DNA of 64,000 nt, taken from Elmis aenea. Lineage: Eukaryota; Arthropoda; Insecta; Coleoptera; Elmidae. The stretch covers positions 48,894,966 through 48,958,965 of the forward strand of contig OX393576.1 in assembly GCA_947652605.1 (NCBI GenBank), given 5' to 3'. The notes below the pieces were generated by a model. It was not told where the DNA came from. It saw only the letters and a program-made list of their open reading frames with translations, and did not search any database. A program made the position numbers and the translations under genes. The stretch's first letter is position 1, and the number at the start of each line of letters is the position of its first letter. Below, piece after piece: positions 33,906 through 47,049 of the stretch.

Positions 33906-35629
33906 AATATCACAAATATAGTTTTACTGTACTAGGTGTTTCAAAGTTTTAGACCAACATACAAAATCAAAGACATACAACTCTCACTTGCTTTTATGGC
34001 CTGCCGATATCGAATTTTAATTTGAGTATTGCAATTTTAAGAGCATAGGTAGTTGAATAACACGTTTTTATCAGGCATCAACAACAAATATATTTTTACC
34101 TAGCTTTTATAGCTATTTAAATAGTATATAAAGTTTATCGGGTTTATTTTAAAAGCAAACCAGATATTCGGTGTGGCAATGTTCTATGCAATACACTGTT
34201 TTAAAAATTTTGCGTGTGTAAATTTTTTATTATTTTGGGAAGCGAAATCCCCATGTTGTTCTAAATGAACACTTTCACCGCTGTAAAATGACACTATTAC
34301 TGCATAGTGTCAATTATGACACACTCATTTAGCGTCAAATGTACCAACTGAAATCATATTGTTCAAAACTGTTAATAGTTAGCGTTTGTTGCGGAACTAT
34401 TTATATGATTGTGATGTTATTGTTAATTCATCTTTCTAGTAATTGACACCGAAAGCTAAATTTCACGAATTTGAAATCAAAATACGTAAACTAGGGTTGC
34501 TTGTGTTTTCTATTTTCGCTAATAACTGTGCTCGATTAATTAAACAAATTTGTTTTACTAAAGGATCCATTATCAAATGAACGTTTGCGCTTTTAGCTCG
34601 ATTTATCTTTGCCATATTTTGAGTTTCCGTGATGGAATGATGCAAAATATATACCTACAATTTTACACTGCAGACTTCTAAAAGCATGTTTTAGTATTAG
34701 CATCGTTACTTCAAAAGTCATGAGTAATGAGGTTGGAATACCTGAATGAGACCATTTGTCAGAAATCATCTAGCATGTGATGTAGCAGAGTCAGGCACAG
34801 TGAGAAACTCCTGAATCAACTAAGTGGATCATTTTTACTTAGTTCTGAAGCCAAATAATATATATCGGGTCTTGTAATTGAATAGCTTACTGTGGTACTT
34901 GAAAACCCATATAACTTCCATCGTTTCCTCTGTAAATCCTACTTTCGTAGGCAGTGGCATTGTGCAACCACCGGGTCACTACTAGAGGACTTATATATGA
35001 TGTTTTCAGCCTCCTACGATATGCAGTGCACGAGTGTTGTTGAATGTAAAGTTTGCAACATTTTTTCCTACATATTAAACCAAATTAAGTTACGTAATGC
35101 AAATGAATAACAGCAAGACAGTTTTCGGATTTCTATATTTTCTTAAAAGACTTCAATCACACATTAATCGTGTTCATTAAATATAAATAAAATAAAAGAA
35201 GCAGACGTTTTTTTTGCAATCTTGGCGAAATAAAAACAAGGTTCCAAATGGCGAAAAAATAGACCTAGTTCCGGTTCACAACTCCTAATACTTAACCGGT
35301 TCGGATTTCATTTTAATTAATTGCAGTTTATCCGGCACAGAAGATTTATTTAATCTAATTCAAGTTTATTTTACTCCAAAAATATTTTTTACATAAATTT
35401 TCAAAGCAATAAGCCTCTATTTCAAAACAATAATTTTGCTGCAATATGTTGCATGTAGCATCAGTGTGTTTTTGCAACAGCCTTTTTTAACTGTAAAATT
35501 GTATAAGTACAACTTTACAAACTTGCAAAATACACATAGCTTCAAAAAAAATTTCTATGCTTTTAATTTTCACGATAAGCTTATATTTGATGAAACCAAA
35601 AGCTAAAAGTTTTGGGGACTCGTTTAGTC
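33906..35629. other. No gene recognised
   Basis: Short frames on both strands (for example 34463-34645 minus and 34892-35110 plus) show no domain. Confidence 0.45.
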
Positions 35630-35637
35630 GTTATAAA

Positions 35638-36064
35638 CAGGGGTTTGGAGCGAAGCTCGGAGCTGGAGCACGGAGCAGTGGAGCAATGGGTTTTTGCCCG
35701 GAGCAGGAGCGGAGCCCGGAGCAAATAATTTTGATTGCTCCACTGCTCCAGTTTATTATGTATCATTTAAAAGAAAAACTACTTTTTTCCCCTTTTTTTC
35801 AACGTTTGAAGATCAATAATCTGTTTTTTCAAACAATTATTTAACTTCACTTGTTTGTTAGGGCCAAATATTGTTATTTTTGACCAACTTATGCATATCC
35901 GATAAAATTAAAACTTTGTTTTAAAAAAATTTTTTTTTAATGAAACATTATTCTTTTTAATGTTAACAATATTTGGAGCATGGAGCGGAGCTGGAGCAGG
36001 CATTTTGATGCCGGAGCGGAGCTGGAGCGGAGCAATTAAAAAATTGGGCTGCTCCAAAGCCCTG
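35638..36064. mobile_element. hAT MITE rich in GGAGC words, 427 bp
   Basis: Termini CAGGGGTTTGGAGC and inverse complement of CAGGGCTTTGGAGC; perfect target duplication GTTATAAA (35630-35637 and 36065-36072), of nTnnnnAn form. The subterminal parts are runs of GGAGC and GGAGCGGAGC, the middle AT-rich. The frames inside are repeat artefacts. Confidence 0.92.
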
Positions 36065-36072
36065 GTTATAAA

Positions 36073-37069
36073 CATATAAACAATTTAAGTTTTTTTTATC
36101 AATCGATGTCGTTAATACCTACTCATTTCGCAAATATTTTAAATGCCTATAACTTTTTGAATGAAAATTTTTATTATAAGTTTACTTTTGTGTGTTAGCC
36201 CACATTATTTTTATTAATTAAAGCAATTAACTCAAGAGATATATTTCATTGAAACATGATTAGAAAATTATTGTATTACAATTTTTTCATATCGAAATTA
36301 AAAGTTTAAAGTGCACTTGTGTGTTTATTAATCTTAGGTCAACTGCAAATTATACAGACACCAAATGGTTTTCAATTATAACTTAATGGTTATTTGCACG
36401 TTACTTAACCTAAAACTTTAATCCCTTGTTACGATGGTTACACAACACAGTTTACGCGAATATCATAAATGAACGCTGCAGGTTGTAACAACTGATTACA
36501 CCAAATAATAATACAACTGTGATTGAGAATATATTACACACTGTCGTGTTCGTATTTTCTGTTAGTGTTTTGTCCTTTGCATAAATTTAATTAAAGCGAT
36601 TTGCAAAACAGCTTTATATTTACTGCATTAAAAATAGGCACACAAAAATGCAATTACTGTATGTCAAATTTTTTTTTGAATATTTAGCATTTTTGATTAC
36701 TTTTATGACTTTTAAAACATTAGGCAAATTTAGTATGTATTACCTATAATAATATAAATATAGATAATTAAAAATCACTTGTCTTGTTTGCAAAGAATCT
36801 CGTTATAGGTATATGCTTCATGGTGATTATATATGACGTAGAATTATTTGTATATGAAGTGGAACCTCTATATTTGTGAGCTCCTCTATTCGTTAAATCC
36901 AATAATCGTCACGAAATTAAAAACTTTGCTAAATTAAATGCTAGTGAATCGTCACGATACAAAAAAAAAAGATATCGATTACCAAAATTGTTATCTCATG
37001 TTTTAATTTTTAATAGATGGTGACTCTTCTTTTAAACAAAGTTTCTCTCATCGTCGCTTCTCAGTAAAT
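36073..37069. other. No gene recognised
   Basis: AT-rich sequence without a supported feature. Confidence 0.5.
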
Positions 37070-38750
37070 GTTTTTTTTTTTTTACTTTTCTTTATTAAAA
37101 CACTAGGTGTTTGAACACTGAAACTGGTCTAGAAGTAAGACCAACAATTAGTTTGTATCTGTTAAATCTTAAATCTAAGTTACTTAGCTAAAATCAGTCC
37201 AGCGACGTATTTTAGTTGTCTTTGTTATTCTTAGGGAAATATATACACTAACACTTGCACAATGCTCTGCTTTTATACAGATCACTTGGAAAGTTCGAAC
37301 GGTTTGGTTCTCTTCAGTCTTCGACATAGGTTTTGGTTGTCTAGCAGCTGGAGGACTTCTGTATTTTCGTGTAGGTGAAGCCTGTCTTCATGCTTCTTTG
37401 CAAATCTTTTGATTTCTTCTTCAACGGTTAAGATGCCCAAGTCTCGATGAAGGTCGGCGTTTCTGACAAACCAGGGAGCGTTAGGCATTTCATGTAACAC
37501 CTTGTTTTGGACAGTTTGTATCTTACGTATATTTGTAATTTTTGCACACCCCCATAGTTGTATTCCACACAACCATGTAGGTCTAATAATTTGTTTGTAA
37601 ATCAAAATTTTGTTGTATAATGACAGTTTGGAATATATACCAATAAGCCATCTGTATTGTGCGGTTTTAATTTTAAACTCCTTTTCTTTTTTCTTAGTAT
37701 GTTCTTTCCACCTTAATTTAGCATCAAGAGTCATACCAAGATACTTTGCAGTGTTTGCGTGTGAGACAATGGTTTCATTGATTGTTATTGCTGGAGAGTT
37801 TCTCAATCTTTTATTTGTAAAGTTGATATGGACTGATTTCGTTTCATTTAGTTTAATTTTCCACTTATTGGTCCATTCGTGTATGGTATCACTAGCTGTT
37901 TGTAGTTTTTTGGTGGAAATTATATCTGTTTAACCTGTTGCCAGCAATGCTGTATCGTCCGCGAAAGTAGCCAATTTCACTTGATTCAGTTTTGGTATAT
38001 CACTGGTGTAGAGTAGATACAAGACAGGTCCAAGGACACTTCCCTGTGGCACTCCTGCTTGTATTTCTTTCAATTCCGAATAGGCTTCCCCTTGATTTAC
38101 TCTAAAAAGTCTATTAGAAATGTAGGAAGTTAAAATTTTTACATATTAGTAGGGCAATATTTTGTTAAGTTTATAGATTAATCCTTCATGCCACACTTTG
38201 TCGAAGGCTTGTGCGACATCAAGAAATAGAGCTGAACAGACATTCTTTTCTTCAAGTGATTTTTCTATTATATCGGTAATACGGTGTACTTGATCTATTG
38301 TTGAGTGTTTAGGTCTGAATCCGAATTGATGATCAGGAATTAGTTATGCATTCTGAATGATTGGTTTTAATCGTTTAAGTATTAATTTTTCGAACAACTT
38401 TGATATTGTAGTCAACAGGGAAATTGGCCTATATGATTTGACATCGTGTGGAGGTTTACCAGGTTTTGGCAGCATAATTACTTCTGCTACTTTCCAATTT
38501 GCCGGTACATATTTTAGTCTAATCGCAGTATTAAAAATATATGTTAGCATGACAATTCCTTTTTTTGGCAGTTGTTTCAGAATCTGTCCTGTGATTAGAT
38601 CAAACCCTGGTGTTTTTTTCGGGCTCAGATTATTTTTAATTTCGTTAGCTACTTCTTTCGGCGTAACAGTAAATGGTAACGTTCTGATTAAATTATTATT
38701 GATTTATGTATCAGATTTGGGGCTGAAAACGAATTATTTTAATTTTAGTT
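37070..38750 (-). mobile_element. 5'-truncated Jockey-like non-LTR retrotransposon
   Basis: On the minus strand it holds the reverse transcriptase part of ORF2, a ~200-bp 3' region with AATAAA (complement of 37091-37096) and a 13-base A tail (complement of 37071-37083). The endonuclease and ORF1 are missing. The 5' border is about 38700-38750; I could not match target duplications. Confidence 0.85.
37282..38703 (-). pseudogene. Jockey-type reverse transcriptase with in-frame stops
   Basis: One frame runs for about 1.4 kb without a shift but with TAA stops at 38704-38706 (at the 5' limit), 38344-38346, 38146-38148 and 37930-37932. Recognisable RT blocks in order are PKKTPGFDLIT, YRPISLLTTISKLFEKLI, FGFRPKHSTIDQ, FLDVAQAFDKVWH (first catalytic Asp), AGVPQGSVLGPVLY and ATFADDTA (the FADD active site). 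The C-terminal KWKIKLNETK / TAKYLGMTLD / IRPTWLCGIQLWG thumb region closes the protein with KPFELSK. The order and wording are those of the insect Jockey clade. Stops but no indels suggest moderate age. Confidence 0.92.
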
Positions 38751-39639
38751 AGTTCCTATAAAACAGTTTGTTTCTATATTGTTTCGATTCAGTATTCGTC
38801 CGTACCTTAGAAAAGGATTAATAACAAGTATGGAGTTTACACTGTAATGTTTAATAGGCCTTTTTTTAAATACATTAATAACTTCTTGACAACTTAAATA
38901 ACAATTTTAATGTTTGTGTTGTGTAAAAATCGCTTTATTAAATCAAACTTTAGTTAAAGTTTTTCTCTTGTTGACAATCTACTTCATTTAAAAAAAAATC
39001 AGAAAGTAGAATTTTTTAAATCACAGTCAGTAGTTTCTGATAAATTAGTGATATTTTCTATTTTGTTTTAAATATAAATTATTATTATATTTGTTAGATA
39101 TTATAGATATCTGGTATTATTAAAAATTTCGTAATCTTCATAATTCAAATCATAGAGATTGGGATAATTTAGTCATTTACGCAAGAATTATATTGTGTGA
39201 AATTTATTTCCAATACAATAATTTTTAAGGGTTGCTAATGTTGCGAACTAACGATAAAAACCAATGTGAAAACGTCAAAAAAATTTGTCTTTATTTTGAA
39301 GTATTGCACCAGCGGTAATATGAGATAAATAAAAGTGTGTATTAAATAAAAATTACTCGCTTTTTGCAAGGTATGTATAATAAATGATAGTCAACGCCAC
39401 TGAGTAAGATTTAATCAAAAAAATGTATTTTATACGGCTTAAAAAATATTAGATCCACTTTTCTAAAGTTGAAAATTTTTATAATAATTCAATTAAAATT
39501 ATATAACGTTCGGTAACTTGAAATTTTAAGTTATTTTTTTGTCTTACTCCAATGAAAATATTGCTTAAAGATAAACTTGGAACTGTATGTGACATTTGAA
39601 ATAAATTTTCAATTTTCATTTTATTAAATATTATGGTGG
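38751..39639. other. No gene recognised
   Basis: AT-rich sequence without a supported feature. Confidence 0.5.
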
Positions 39640-40100
39640 TGTCCGTAAATTATCAATCGCAACAACTTGAGAAATACTCCTATTATTTAAAGACATAATA
39701 TCCCCCTATTACTTTTTAAAGATAATTAAATTATTGATAAGAAAATGTAAAAATGTGAAGGGTTTTCAATTTAAAAAAATTGCCTTATTCGTATTTGAAG
39801 TTTAGCCAATTGGACCGAGCACAAAAAACACCCTGTTTATTATTTTAAAACTTTAACTAGTCAGAAATTCGCCTGGACATTACTAATTTGTGAAATATTA
39901 ATATCTTTTCAGACTCCTGTTCCTGTCAATATTTCCATAAAAACTCAAATTACTCAAAAAATGTTGACTTTAATTAAAAAACAAGACGCTTAACATTATT
40001 GTAAGAGAGTTTAATTTTGCATCTAAAACTACAAAACATACTGAGTGTTTTATTTCAAAATACAAAGTTACCTATCGTTGCGCAAAAACAAAACACTGTA
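39640..40100 (-). repeat. Dispersed repeat, copy B (inverted)
   Basis: Inverse-complement relative of 31121-31600, ending TGCGCAAAAACAAAAC. It abuts the long inverted-repeat element that begins at 40112. Confidence 0.65.
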
Positions 40101-40111
40101 TCTATACCTTA

Positions 40112-42274
40112 CAGTCCGTTCTACAAAATGGGCCTAACACTATAGTGACTTCAATTATTGTGATTTAACCATCAACAAACCCTATATATTATTAAATGGG
40201 ACAGCCTTAGCTACAACTTGGCGAACAAAAATTGTTTTAAACACCTTCATTTATTTGTTGTGACGTCACCGACAATTTTTTTAAATTGAATGGTGTAATT
40301 TTTTTGGTGTATTTTTGTAGAGCATACACAGTACTTTTGAATGTTCTAGGTCTAGACTTTTAGTAGGGTTATACTATGAAATGTTTGTAAAAAATGCGAA
40401 AAACAAATTTGAGCCAGTAGGCCATTAATCAAAACTTGTTAAAAAAAATTACTCACAATCAAGCAACCTCACAAACACTTGCTTAACTGTAAATACGATG
40501 CCAGTTATGCATAGACAAGAATGGCTCACAGTTTGAGCAATTGCTTTAGTTCTGTTTTGTTATCGTTGTGGTGTAATATCCAATAGCAGTGTTCTCATTA
40601 GTAATAATCAGGGTTGAGCAGATTTAAATCAATTGATTTAAATCACGATTTAAATCATGATTTAAATTTAGTGATTTTTTTTAAAAATCATTGATTTAAA
40701 TCAAGTGATTTTTTTAAAAAAATTATCAATTTAAATCACAGATTATATGAGTACAATATAATATTTATAATAAAACAAAATTGTATTACTACATATTAGT
40801 AATTAAATACACGAAATGGTGAATAAACTATATCAATTTGCTCTTGCAAAGTAATATTCATTGCGGAAATGCAATAATTCAAAAAATAAATGCAAGTTTT
40901 TGACGTTAGCGAAGTGAACAGTCAGTTTTTTCAATTTCCACGGCACTCTATGGCTTCAATAACGATTTGAAGAAAAATGTCGAATATCTCGAAAAGTATG
41001 AGTTTTGGGTATAGGACATACTAAACAAAATATGAAGCTCTTTTAAAGACGAATTCGATGACATAAAAAAATACAGGGGTTTGCATTTGAAAAAATCGAG
41101 TTACGAGCTTCTGAAAATCATGGAAGTTGCGACCTATTTATAAACACCCCTGTATGTGTTATTAACATGTTTTCATATCGGGGGAACAGAGAAATTTTTT
41201 CTGCATGTCCATACCAAATTACAACTCTGTACTTCAAAATAACTTCAGGAGAACTTTTTAAATAAAGACTTAAATCCTTGAATAATTTAGAAAATTATTT
41301 TTTTTTACAACGCCGTATAAAAACCTGTAGTATTTTATATTGATGCAAAGCTAAAATTAAGGCTGTCAAAAATATTAAATAAAAAATTGGGTGTTGTATT
41401 TGAAATATAAAAGTTGCTATTAGTTCCAGAAAGGTGACTCACCCTGTATATTTGAAAATATTTTTATTGTGTGTTTAAAAAAAAACTGTATAAAATAGCA
41501 TTTGAATCAACTTCATATCTCAAGCCGTTTAGCCACAATCGACCGATCCCGCACTAATGACACCCTGTATATAATTAATTAAACATCACCATTTAGCACT
41601 GATTTTTTCAAAACTCTTAATCATTATATTTAATTTTTCATTTTGACAAAAATTCGCCTATGAATTTAATATATTGGTTATTAAATACATTAGCACAAAA
41701 CAAAAATAGCATGTGAATATGTCACTAAATTCGATAATATGGTACATTTAATTAAAATCAAAAAAATCTGATTTAAATCAAAAAAATCTGATTTAAATCA
41801 AATAAATCGATTTTTTTGATTTAAAAAAAAAATCATGATTTTTATCCACCCTGGTAATAATCATTTAGATTCCAATGACTTACAGTTAAGCAAGTGTAGA
41901 ACCCTTAAAAAAGGTTGCTTGATTATGAGTAATTATTTTTTTAAACAGAAGTTTTGATTAAATGGCCTACTAGCTCAAACTAGTTTTTTGCATATTTTTA
42001 CAAATATTTCATAATATAACCCTACTAAACGTCTAGACACTCTAGGCTAGTCTAGACCATTGAAAAGTACTGAAAATGCTCTACAAGAATACGCCAAATT
42101 TTTTTTTTAAATGACGGTGATGTCACAACAAATAAATGAAGGTGTTTAAAACAATTTTTTTTCGCTAAGTTGTAGCTAAGGCTGTCCCATTTAATAATAT
42201 ATAGGGTTTGTTGATGGTTAAATCACAATAATTGAAGTCACTATAGTCTTGGGCCCATTTTGTAGAACAGACAG
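40112..42274. mobile_element. Element with ~390-bp inverted arms, split by a hAT MITE
   Basis: The left arm (40112-40493) and right arm (41878-42274) are inverted copies with about 90 per cent identity by eye, including CTACAAAATGGGCC, TTAAATGGGACAGCC and CATTTATTTGTTGTGAC. Ends are CAGTCCGTTC and the inverse complement of CTGTCTGTTC, next to TTA on both sides (a possible 3-bp duplication). Without the nested hAT element the loop is only ~130 bp, so this was a ~910-bp foldback element. No transposase. Confidence 0.85.
40609..41853. mobile_element. Non-autonomous hAT element, 1245 bp, uninterrupted
   Basis: Termini and subterminal repeats are those of the hAT at 24745-27386. The perfect target duplication GTAATAAT (40601-40608 and 41854-41861) fits nTnnnnAn. 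The ~750-bp core replaces the transposase and matches the cores at 14727 and 8361. At about 41300-41308 its T-tract is intact: this is the empty-site version for the Crypton insertion in the 14727 copy. Confidence 0.95.
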
Positions 42275-43614
42275 TTAAAAATAATTAAAGGTTAGGTAGT
42301 AAATAACTACAACCAACTTTAATTTGAAATGTTGCTCTCTTAAAAATTGATTTTGAGTTAGATCCAATTGTTTCTTTATAAACTTATAGCCAAGACGAAC
42401 TATTTGATGGCTCTGTTATTGGTAAAAATATCTAGTTGAATGTTGTGACAGTTGCAAATATCAAATATGGATTTATTTTTACCTTCTGTTCTGAAAGTTC
42501 ACATACACGTCTCTAGAGAGCAAAACAAAGAGATTTGAAACAGTTTTTTTTTTGTTACATTTTTAAATTAGGTTACTATGGTAAGGTTTATAATGTTTTG
42601 TGTGATCTAAATGCTTGGAGGTTTCTTGCTTTTACTACAACGTGTGGAAATGATTTTAAAAATCTTGAGTATTTAAGAATATTACGTCCGTAGTACCTTT
42701 ATCAATGTCAGACATCGAGGGCTAACAAAGTAGAAGCAGCGCAAAATAATGAGCCGTATTTAAATATAGAGCAATTAATTACTTGCCTTGGAGTATAAAC
42801 CCGTATCAAATAAAAACATTTTGAATCAAGTACAAGAAGCTTTACAAAATGTTGAACTTTGCGTGCTCTTTTGATAGCAGAAGCACGTTTCTTTGATAGC
42901 GGGAGCACAATTACATTTTATGTGAAGACAGCGGCCCCATTAGCAGGATAATAGTATTTATATGGCGTCTGATATCTGAAAGCTTGAAGTGCAACCACGT
43001 GACGTGACGCGTATTGATATCTCTCTGCACGCTACCTGCACTTTACCTGTCAGTGTATTTCATACTACACGCCTTCACTTTTGCTGATTTTCTATTTAAA
43101 AAAGATTTATGAAAAACGTTTATTCATGTAGATATTTTTAATTATGGGGTGAAGAATGTACACCTAGGATTTTATTAAGCACTTGTTAACAACTTATGCT
43201 TCAGGCCAAGTTTGGAGCATAGTTTAGTATAATCAGTTTAGAGGTTTTGTGCCTAATAAAACTCGAAGAAGGCGTAGAATGCAGGCTTAGAGTGAACTCT
43301 AATTAAAGTTTTAAATTCCAAATATTTTGGGTACAAGGATTTTGTGCTATTTCCCAATTCTCCATGTCACGTTCCAACTGTTTTTGCTTAAATTTAGTGC
43401 TGGCATAGTTTTTACTAATAACTATAGTTACATAGCAGCATTATATCCTAAGATCAGCTTATTAGTGTTACACGGATCCATCAAAATTGCATATTCTGAG
43501 TTTCGCTAGCCCCTATCTGTTACACCACGTTATGTTTATAACAGATTTAAAGAGATACCAAAATTTATTAATACTTTATTGTTGGTTTCTTTCTGAATTA
43601 AAAAAATAATAATA
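42275..43614. other. No gene recognised
   Basis: A slightly less AT-rich patch with ACGTGACGTGACGCG (about 42999-43013) is present; its meaning is unknown. Confidence 0.45.
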
Positions 43615-43830
43615 TTGGTCCAAAATAAAATTTTACAGAAAAATTTTCATGATTTCTGTTACCACAAAACCAATAAACTGGTTATTTTTAAAACAGATAT
43701 TGTGGCAACAACTACTGATGGAGCAAGTGTGATGAAAAAATTTGGACGTAAGAGTCTTCCCTGTTGTCAAAAAGAGGATGACCATCAAACAACTGAAGAT
43801 TCTGAAGAAGATGACGACATTTACATATAA
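43615..43830 (+). pseudogene. hAT transposase fragment (second aspartate region)
   Basis: The 71-codon frame contains KTDIVATTTDGASVMKKFGR, the hAT block around the second catalytic aspartate (family wording VTDGAxVMKKxGR). It then departs into an acidic tail (EDSEEDDDIYI) that would be elsewhere in the protein, so an internal deletion is likely. The BED finger, first aspartate and hATC region are absent nearby. It differs from the intact 25086-26876 transposase (VTDNAANM), so it belongs to another hAT lineage. Confidence 0.75.
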
Positions 43831-44901
43831 TGCATTGTACATTTATTGTAATAAGAAAATGTTTTCATACGGTTTACCTTCTACAAAGATCAAATAAAAA
43901 TACACGTTTAATTTTGTATCTAAAAAAAAAACATCAAAGAGAGTTCCGTAGGTATATTTAATTCAAATATATAAATCACTTCCAAGTGTACAAATTTCTG
44001 CTACATCCACAAACATCGCAATTTTTTGTTTTTTGTTTCATAGCAATCTGAAAAATAACTGACATTTCTTAAGCTTAGCAACAATTGACGTCACACAGCC
44101 AATTTAAAAAAAAAAAAATTTAACAAACACGTAACAAAATTTAGTTTACATTTCAGTCAAACCCCCGTGTCGCATATTTTAAAGCTCAAATACAAAATAA
44201 TGTATTCAATAAAACCTTTAGCAGAAATTGAATTTCTAAACAACTGTACGTATAAATTTTTTTTAAATATATTCAGAATTGTTTGAACTGCTTGACATCT
44301 TTCCTCCATATGGGGTTTGTATTTCCATATTGTCGCACACGACCAACTCGCATTATTTACGCTTACTTAGACTGTCTTTTTTCTGCCACTATCGATACTT
44401 CTAGCGGGTACTAAATAATGTTAATCAGAGATATTTAACATTACTATTGATAACACGATTTCATTCTTCCCTATTAGACAACTACATTTTGTATATTTTA
44501 TTTGGACTATATACAGATCCCGCAAACGATAATAGTTATAAAGTAGGTTACAGAAAAAGTTTTTATCTTTTAAAGGCAACTCTGTCTTTCCCTTTTTTTA
44601 GTATTCCATAGCACTCTTGGTATTGCCGAAAAATAAAATATTAATTTTTTCAACTGAATAACTATTTCGATTGTAACTGTTACGAAAAAAGAAATGTTTA
44701 CGAAAGAGATGTAGATAATCTAACACTATTTTGAGAGACTGACACATGACAAATCTGCACTTATTTTAATGACACCTTAGTACACGTTGCCATCGTCAAA
44801 AAACTTATTTTTCACCTCTTTTAGAGGCGTGTAATTTGAAATAAAAAATTAGAAAAAAGTGCAAACCTTTGGGTGTGTCCATGGAAAAAATAATAAAGTT
44901 T
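43831..44901. other. No gene recognised
   Basis: AT-rich sequence without a supported feature. Confidence 0.5.
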
Positions 44902-45198
44902 GCATTTTCTGATGACCAAGTTATCTAAGCGGAAGATGAGATAGAATACATACTACACAAGCTTAAAGAAGAATATAATAAGTGAGGGCTGACCGTACAT
45001 CTTTAACTGAATATCTGGTAGTCGGAGAAAGGGCACAATTTCATGGACACAGATTAAAAACATTTAGGTGTGAAACTATTAGACGACGGCCGCAATAAAC
45101 AAGAATGTAGCAGAATTGCACAAACTAATGAAGAAATGAGTGCCTCGACACTAACATCACATATCTACAACAAACTCCTTTTCAAAAACTATAAGTGA
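44902..45198 (+). pseudogene. Non-LTR reverse transcriptase fragment
   Basis: AFSDDQVI, a stop, then AEDEIEYILHKLKEEYNK, a stop and GLTV reproduce the region at and after the FADDQ active site of insect non-LTR reverse transcriptases. The homologous tract continues in a neighbouring frame with HLGVKLLDDGRNKQE and RIAQTNEEM, the usual KYLGV motif that follows. At least three stops and two shifts separate the parts. The rest of the element is not recognisable. It is not the Jockey-like family at 37-38.7 kb. Confidence 0.78.
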
Positions 45199-46027
45199 AT
45201 TTTAATTAAGCTTATTTGTAAAACATACCCAATTACTTTTTCAGTTTTTAAAGTAGCGCTTGAGAATTTGCCAACAAAATAAGTTCGCTAAGGCATTCCA
45301 AACATCGACAGACAAAGAAAAACCTCGCAAAGTTGTAAATCAAGCTATAGCTCCTTGATAAAAGAAGTTTAGAACACATGCAATGGAAGCTACACATAAT
45401 GGAAGTTTGGGCTTGAAGTTGACTAGAAAAGTATGTGAAATATAAATAACTTAAGATCAAATACGATCTTTTGAACAAGAAAGTACTGAAATTAGAAACT
45501 GTGGGGTGATGTACTTTTATTAAATGATCCTATAGTTTTTTACTATACGGTATTTTACGCAAATATAGTACAAAAAAAGATATCTATACCCATGGCGGTA
45601 AAATATATTAGTTATTTTTATAAGCTTTTTTTGTAACTTATGGTTTAATTAAGGCGTTAACTACATATTAATTATAACATTAAATCTTTGGTAATCTTTT
45701 AAAATCTCAAATTAGAGTTAAAAGGAATTGTCATGATGTATTTTTGTAAAATTGTAATGAGATTACGATTGTCATGAAGTAATATATTTAATTTTTTACA
45801 AGGTTATTTTTATGGTTTAATGAGATAATGAATGTCATCATATAAAATGTCAAAAGTTGCCTGGTTATTTTGTAATTTACTAGTAATTTTAATAACTTGG
45901 TGAAACCAGAAAAAAAGTTTCCATCCAATTAACGTTTTTATATGTTGGGGAAAAAATTGATTTATTTATACTGCAAAAGGTTTACACACAAGTCTGTTTT
46001 AAATGAGTCACTTGATTTTACATAATT
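45199..46027. other. No gene recognised
   Basis: Possibly more of the decayed retroelement at the start; otherwise AT-rich. Confidence 0.4.
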
Positions 46028-46560
46028 TAAGCTTCGTTCACATGGCGACACTAGCGTCGTGATATTAGATACCGTGACATCATAAATGTCGTCGTCTGAA
46101 CAGCCTGATGTCGCGTTGCCACGATGTCATGACGCTAGTGCCGTGACACTAGCGATGTCGTGATAACTGACATCAACTGCCCACTTTTTATAATAAAAAT
46201 GCGGTACTTGACCAAACTTTTATATTTTGACAACGCCTATTTGTCATAATAGACAAATAATATACATTTTTTTATCATCGATTTCCAATTTGTCATATTC
46301 TAACATTTTTAGAGAATTATCAACAATATACTTGTTTATGGGGCAAATCTATTTCCGAATAGAGTGACTTTAAAATAATTATCTGCTCTACAACATTCGT
46401 TGCTGCAGTTACAAGTGCGGCCATTTTCATTTTGATGTCGTGACACTTAAATATGCATATCATTATTACGTGTGAACACCCAGTGCCGTGACACTGAATG
46501 TCAAGCGATGTCATGACATTCAATGTCACGACGCTAGTGTCACCATGTGAACTACCTTTT
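46028..46560. mobile_element. MITE with GTTCACATGG(C/T)GACACTAGCG ends
   Basis: Left GTTCACATGGCGACACTAGC pairs with an inverse copy at the right end (46523-46553). Subterminal TGTC(A/G)TGAC words are densely repeated. A right-end fragment of the same family is at 61497-61612. The outer limit is uncertain by a few bases (TTAA(A)GC-type edge), so target duplication is unresolved. Confidence 0.75.
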
Positions 46561-46790
46561 ACTTACAGGGTGTTGCAGACCACCCATACCAGCACTTTTA
46601 TTCGAAAATGTCTGACAAAGATGAGGAAAAAAGGTTTAATTCAAAAGTACATATTTAGAATTGACGCTATAGCGGTTTTCGTGGTTAAACTGGAAGTGAC
46701 CAAATCCGGTAGTAACTTTAAAAACTTAATCCCTTACCGCATATTGTATCAGATATGATACGTACCATATAAAGCGATATTAGTCTTAAA

Positions 46791-47049
46791 GCTGTATTAC
46801 ACTACACAATTTCTTGTACAATTTCTTGTACAATTTGCCTCCAAAAAATTTTATACTTGATTGTACAGCTGTTGCCAAGTTACAATATCGTAAATTGACA
46901 TACGCGAAGTAACTTGGCAACAGCTGTACAATCTAGTATAAAATTTTTTGACAGCAAATTGTACAAGAAATTGTACAAGAAATTGTACAAGAAATTGTAC
47001 AAGAAATTGTACAAGAAATTGTACAAGAAATTGTGTAGTGTAATACAGC
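46791..47049. mobile_element. Hairpin MITE with 12-bp tandem repeats in its arms
   Basis: GCTGTATTACACTACACAAT begins the left arm, and its inverse complement ends the right. Arms include tandem AATTTCTTGTAC units: two on the left, six or more on the right (about 46962-47034). They continue through TTGCCAAGTTAC/GTAACTTGGCAA, so nearly the whole element folds back with a short loop around 46878-46902. TTA next to both ends may be the target duplication. The periodic NFLYNFLY frame is a repeat artefact. Confidence 0.85.

Noticed and set aside
35557..35844. Frames across the GGAGC-rich segment
   Set aside because: The segment is a hAT MITE with perfect target duplication; frames on both strands are repeat artefacts.
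37357..38752. Plus-strand frames opposite the Jockey relic
   Set aside because: They are shadows of the minus-strand reverse transcriptase.
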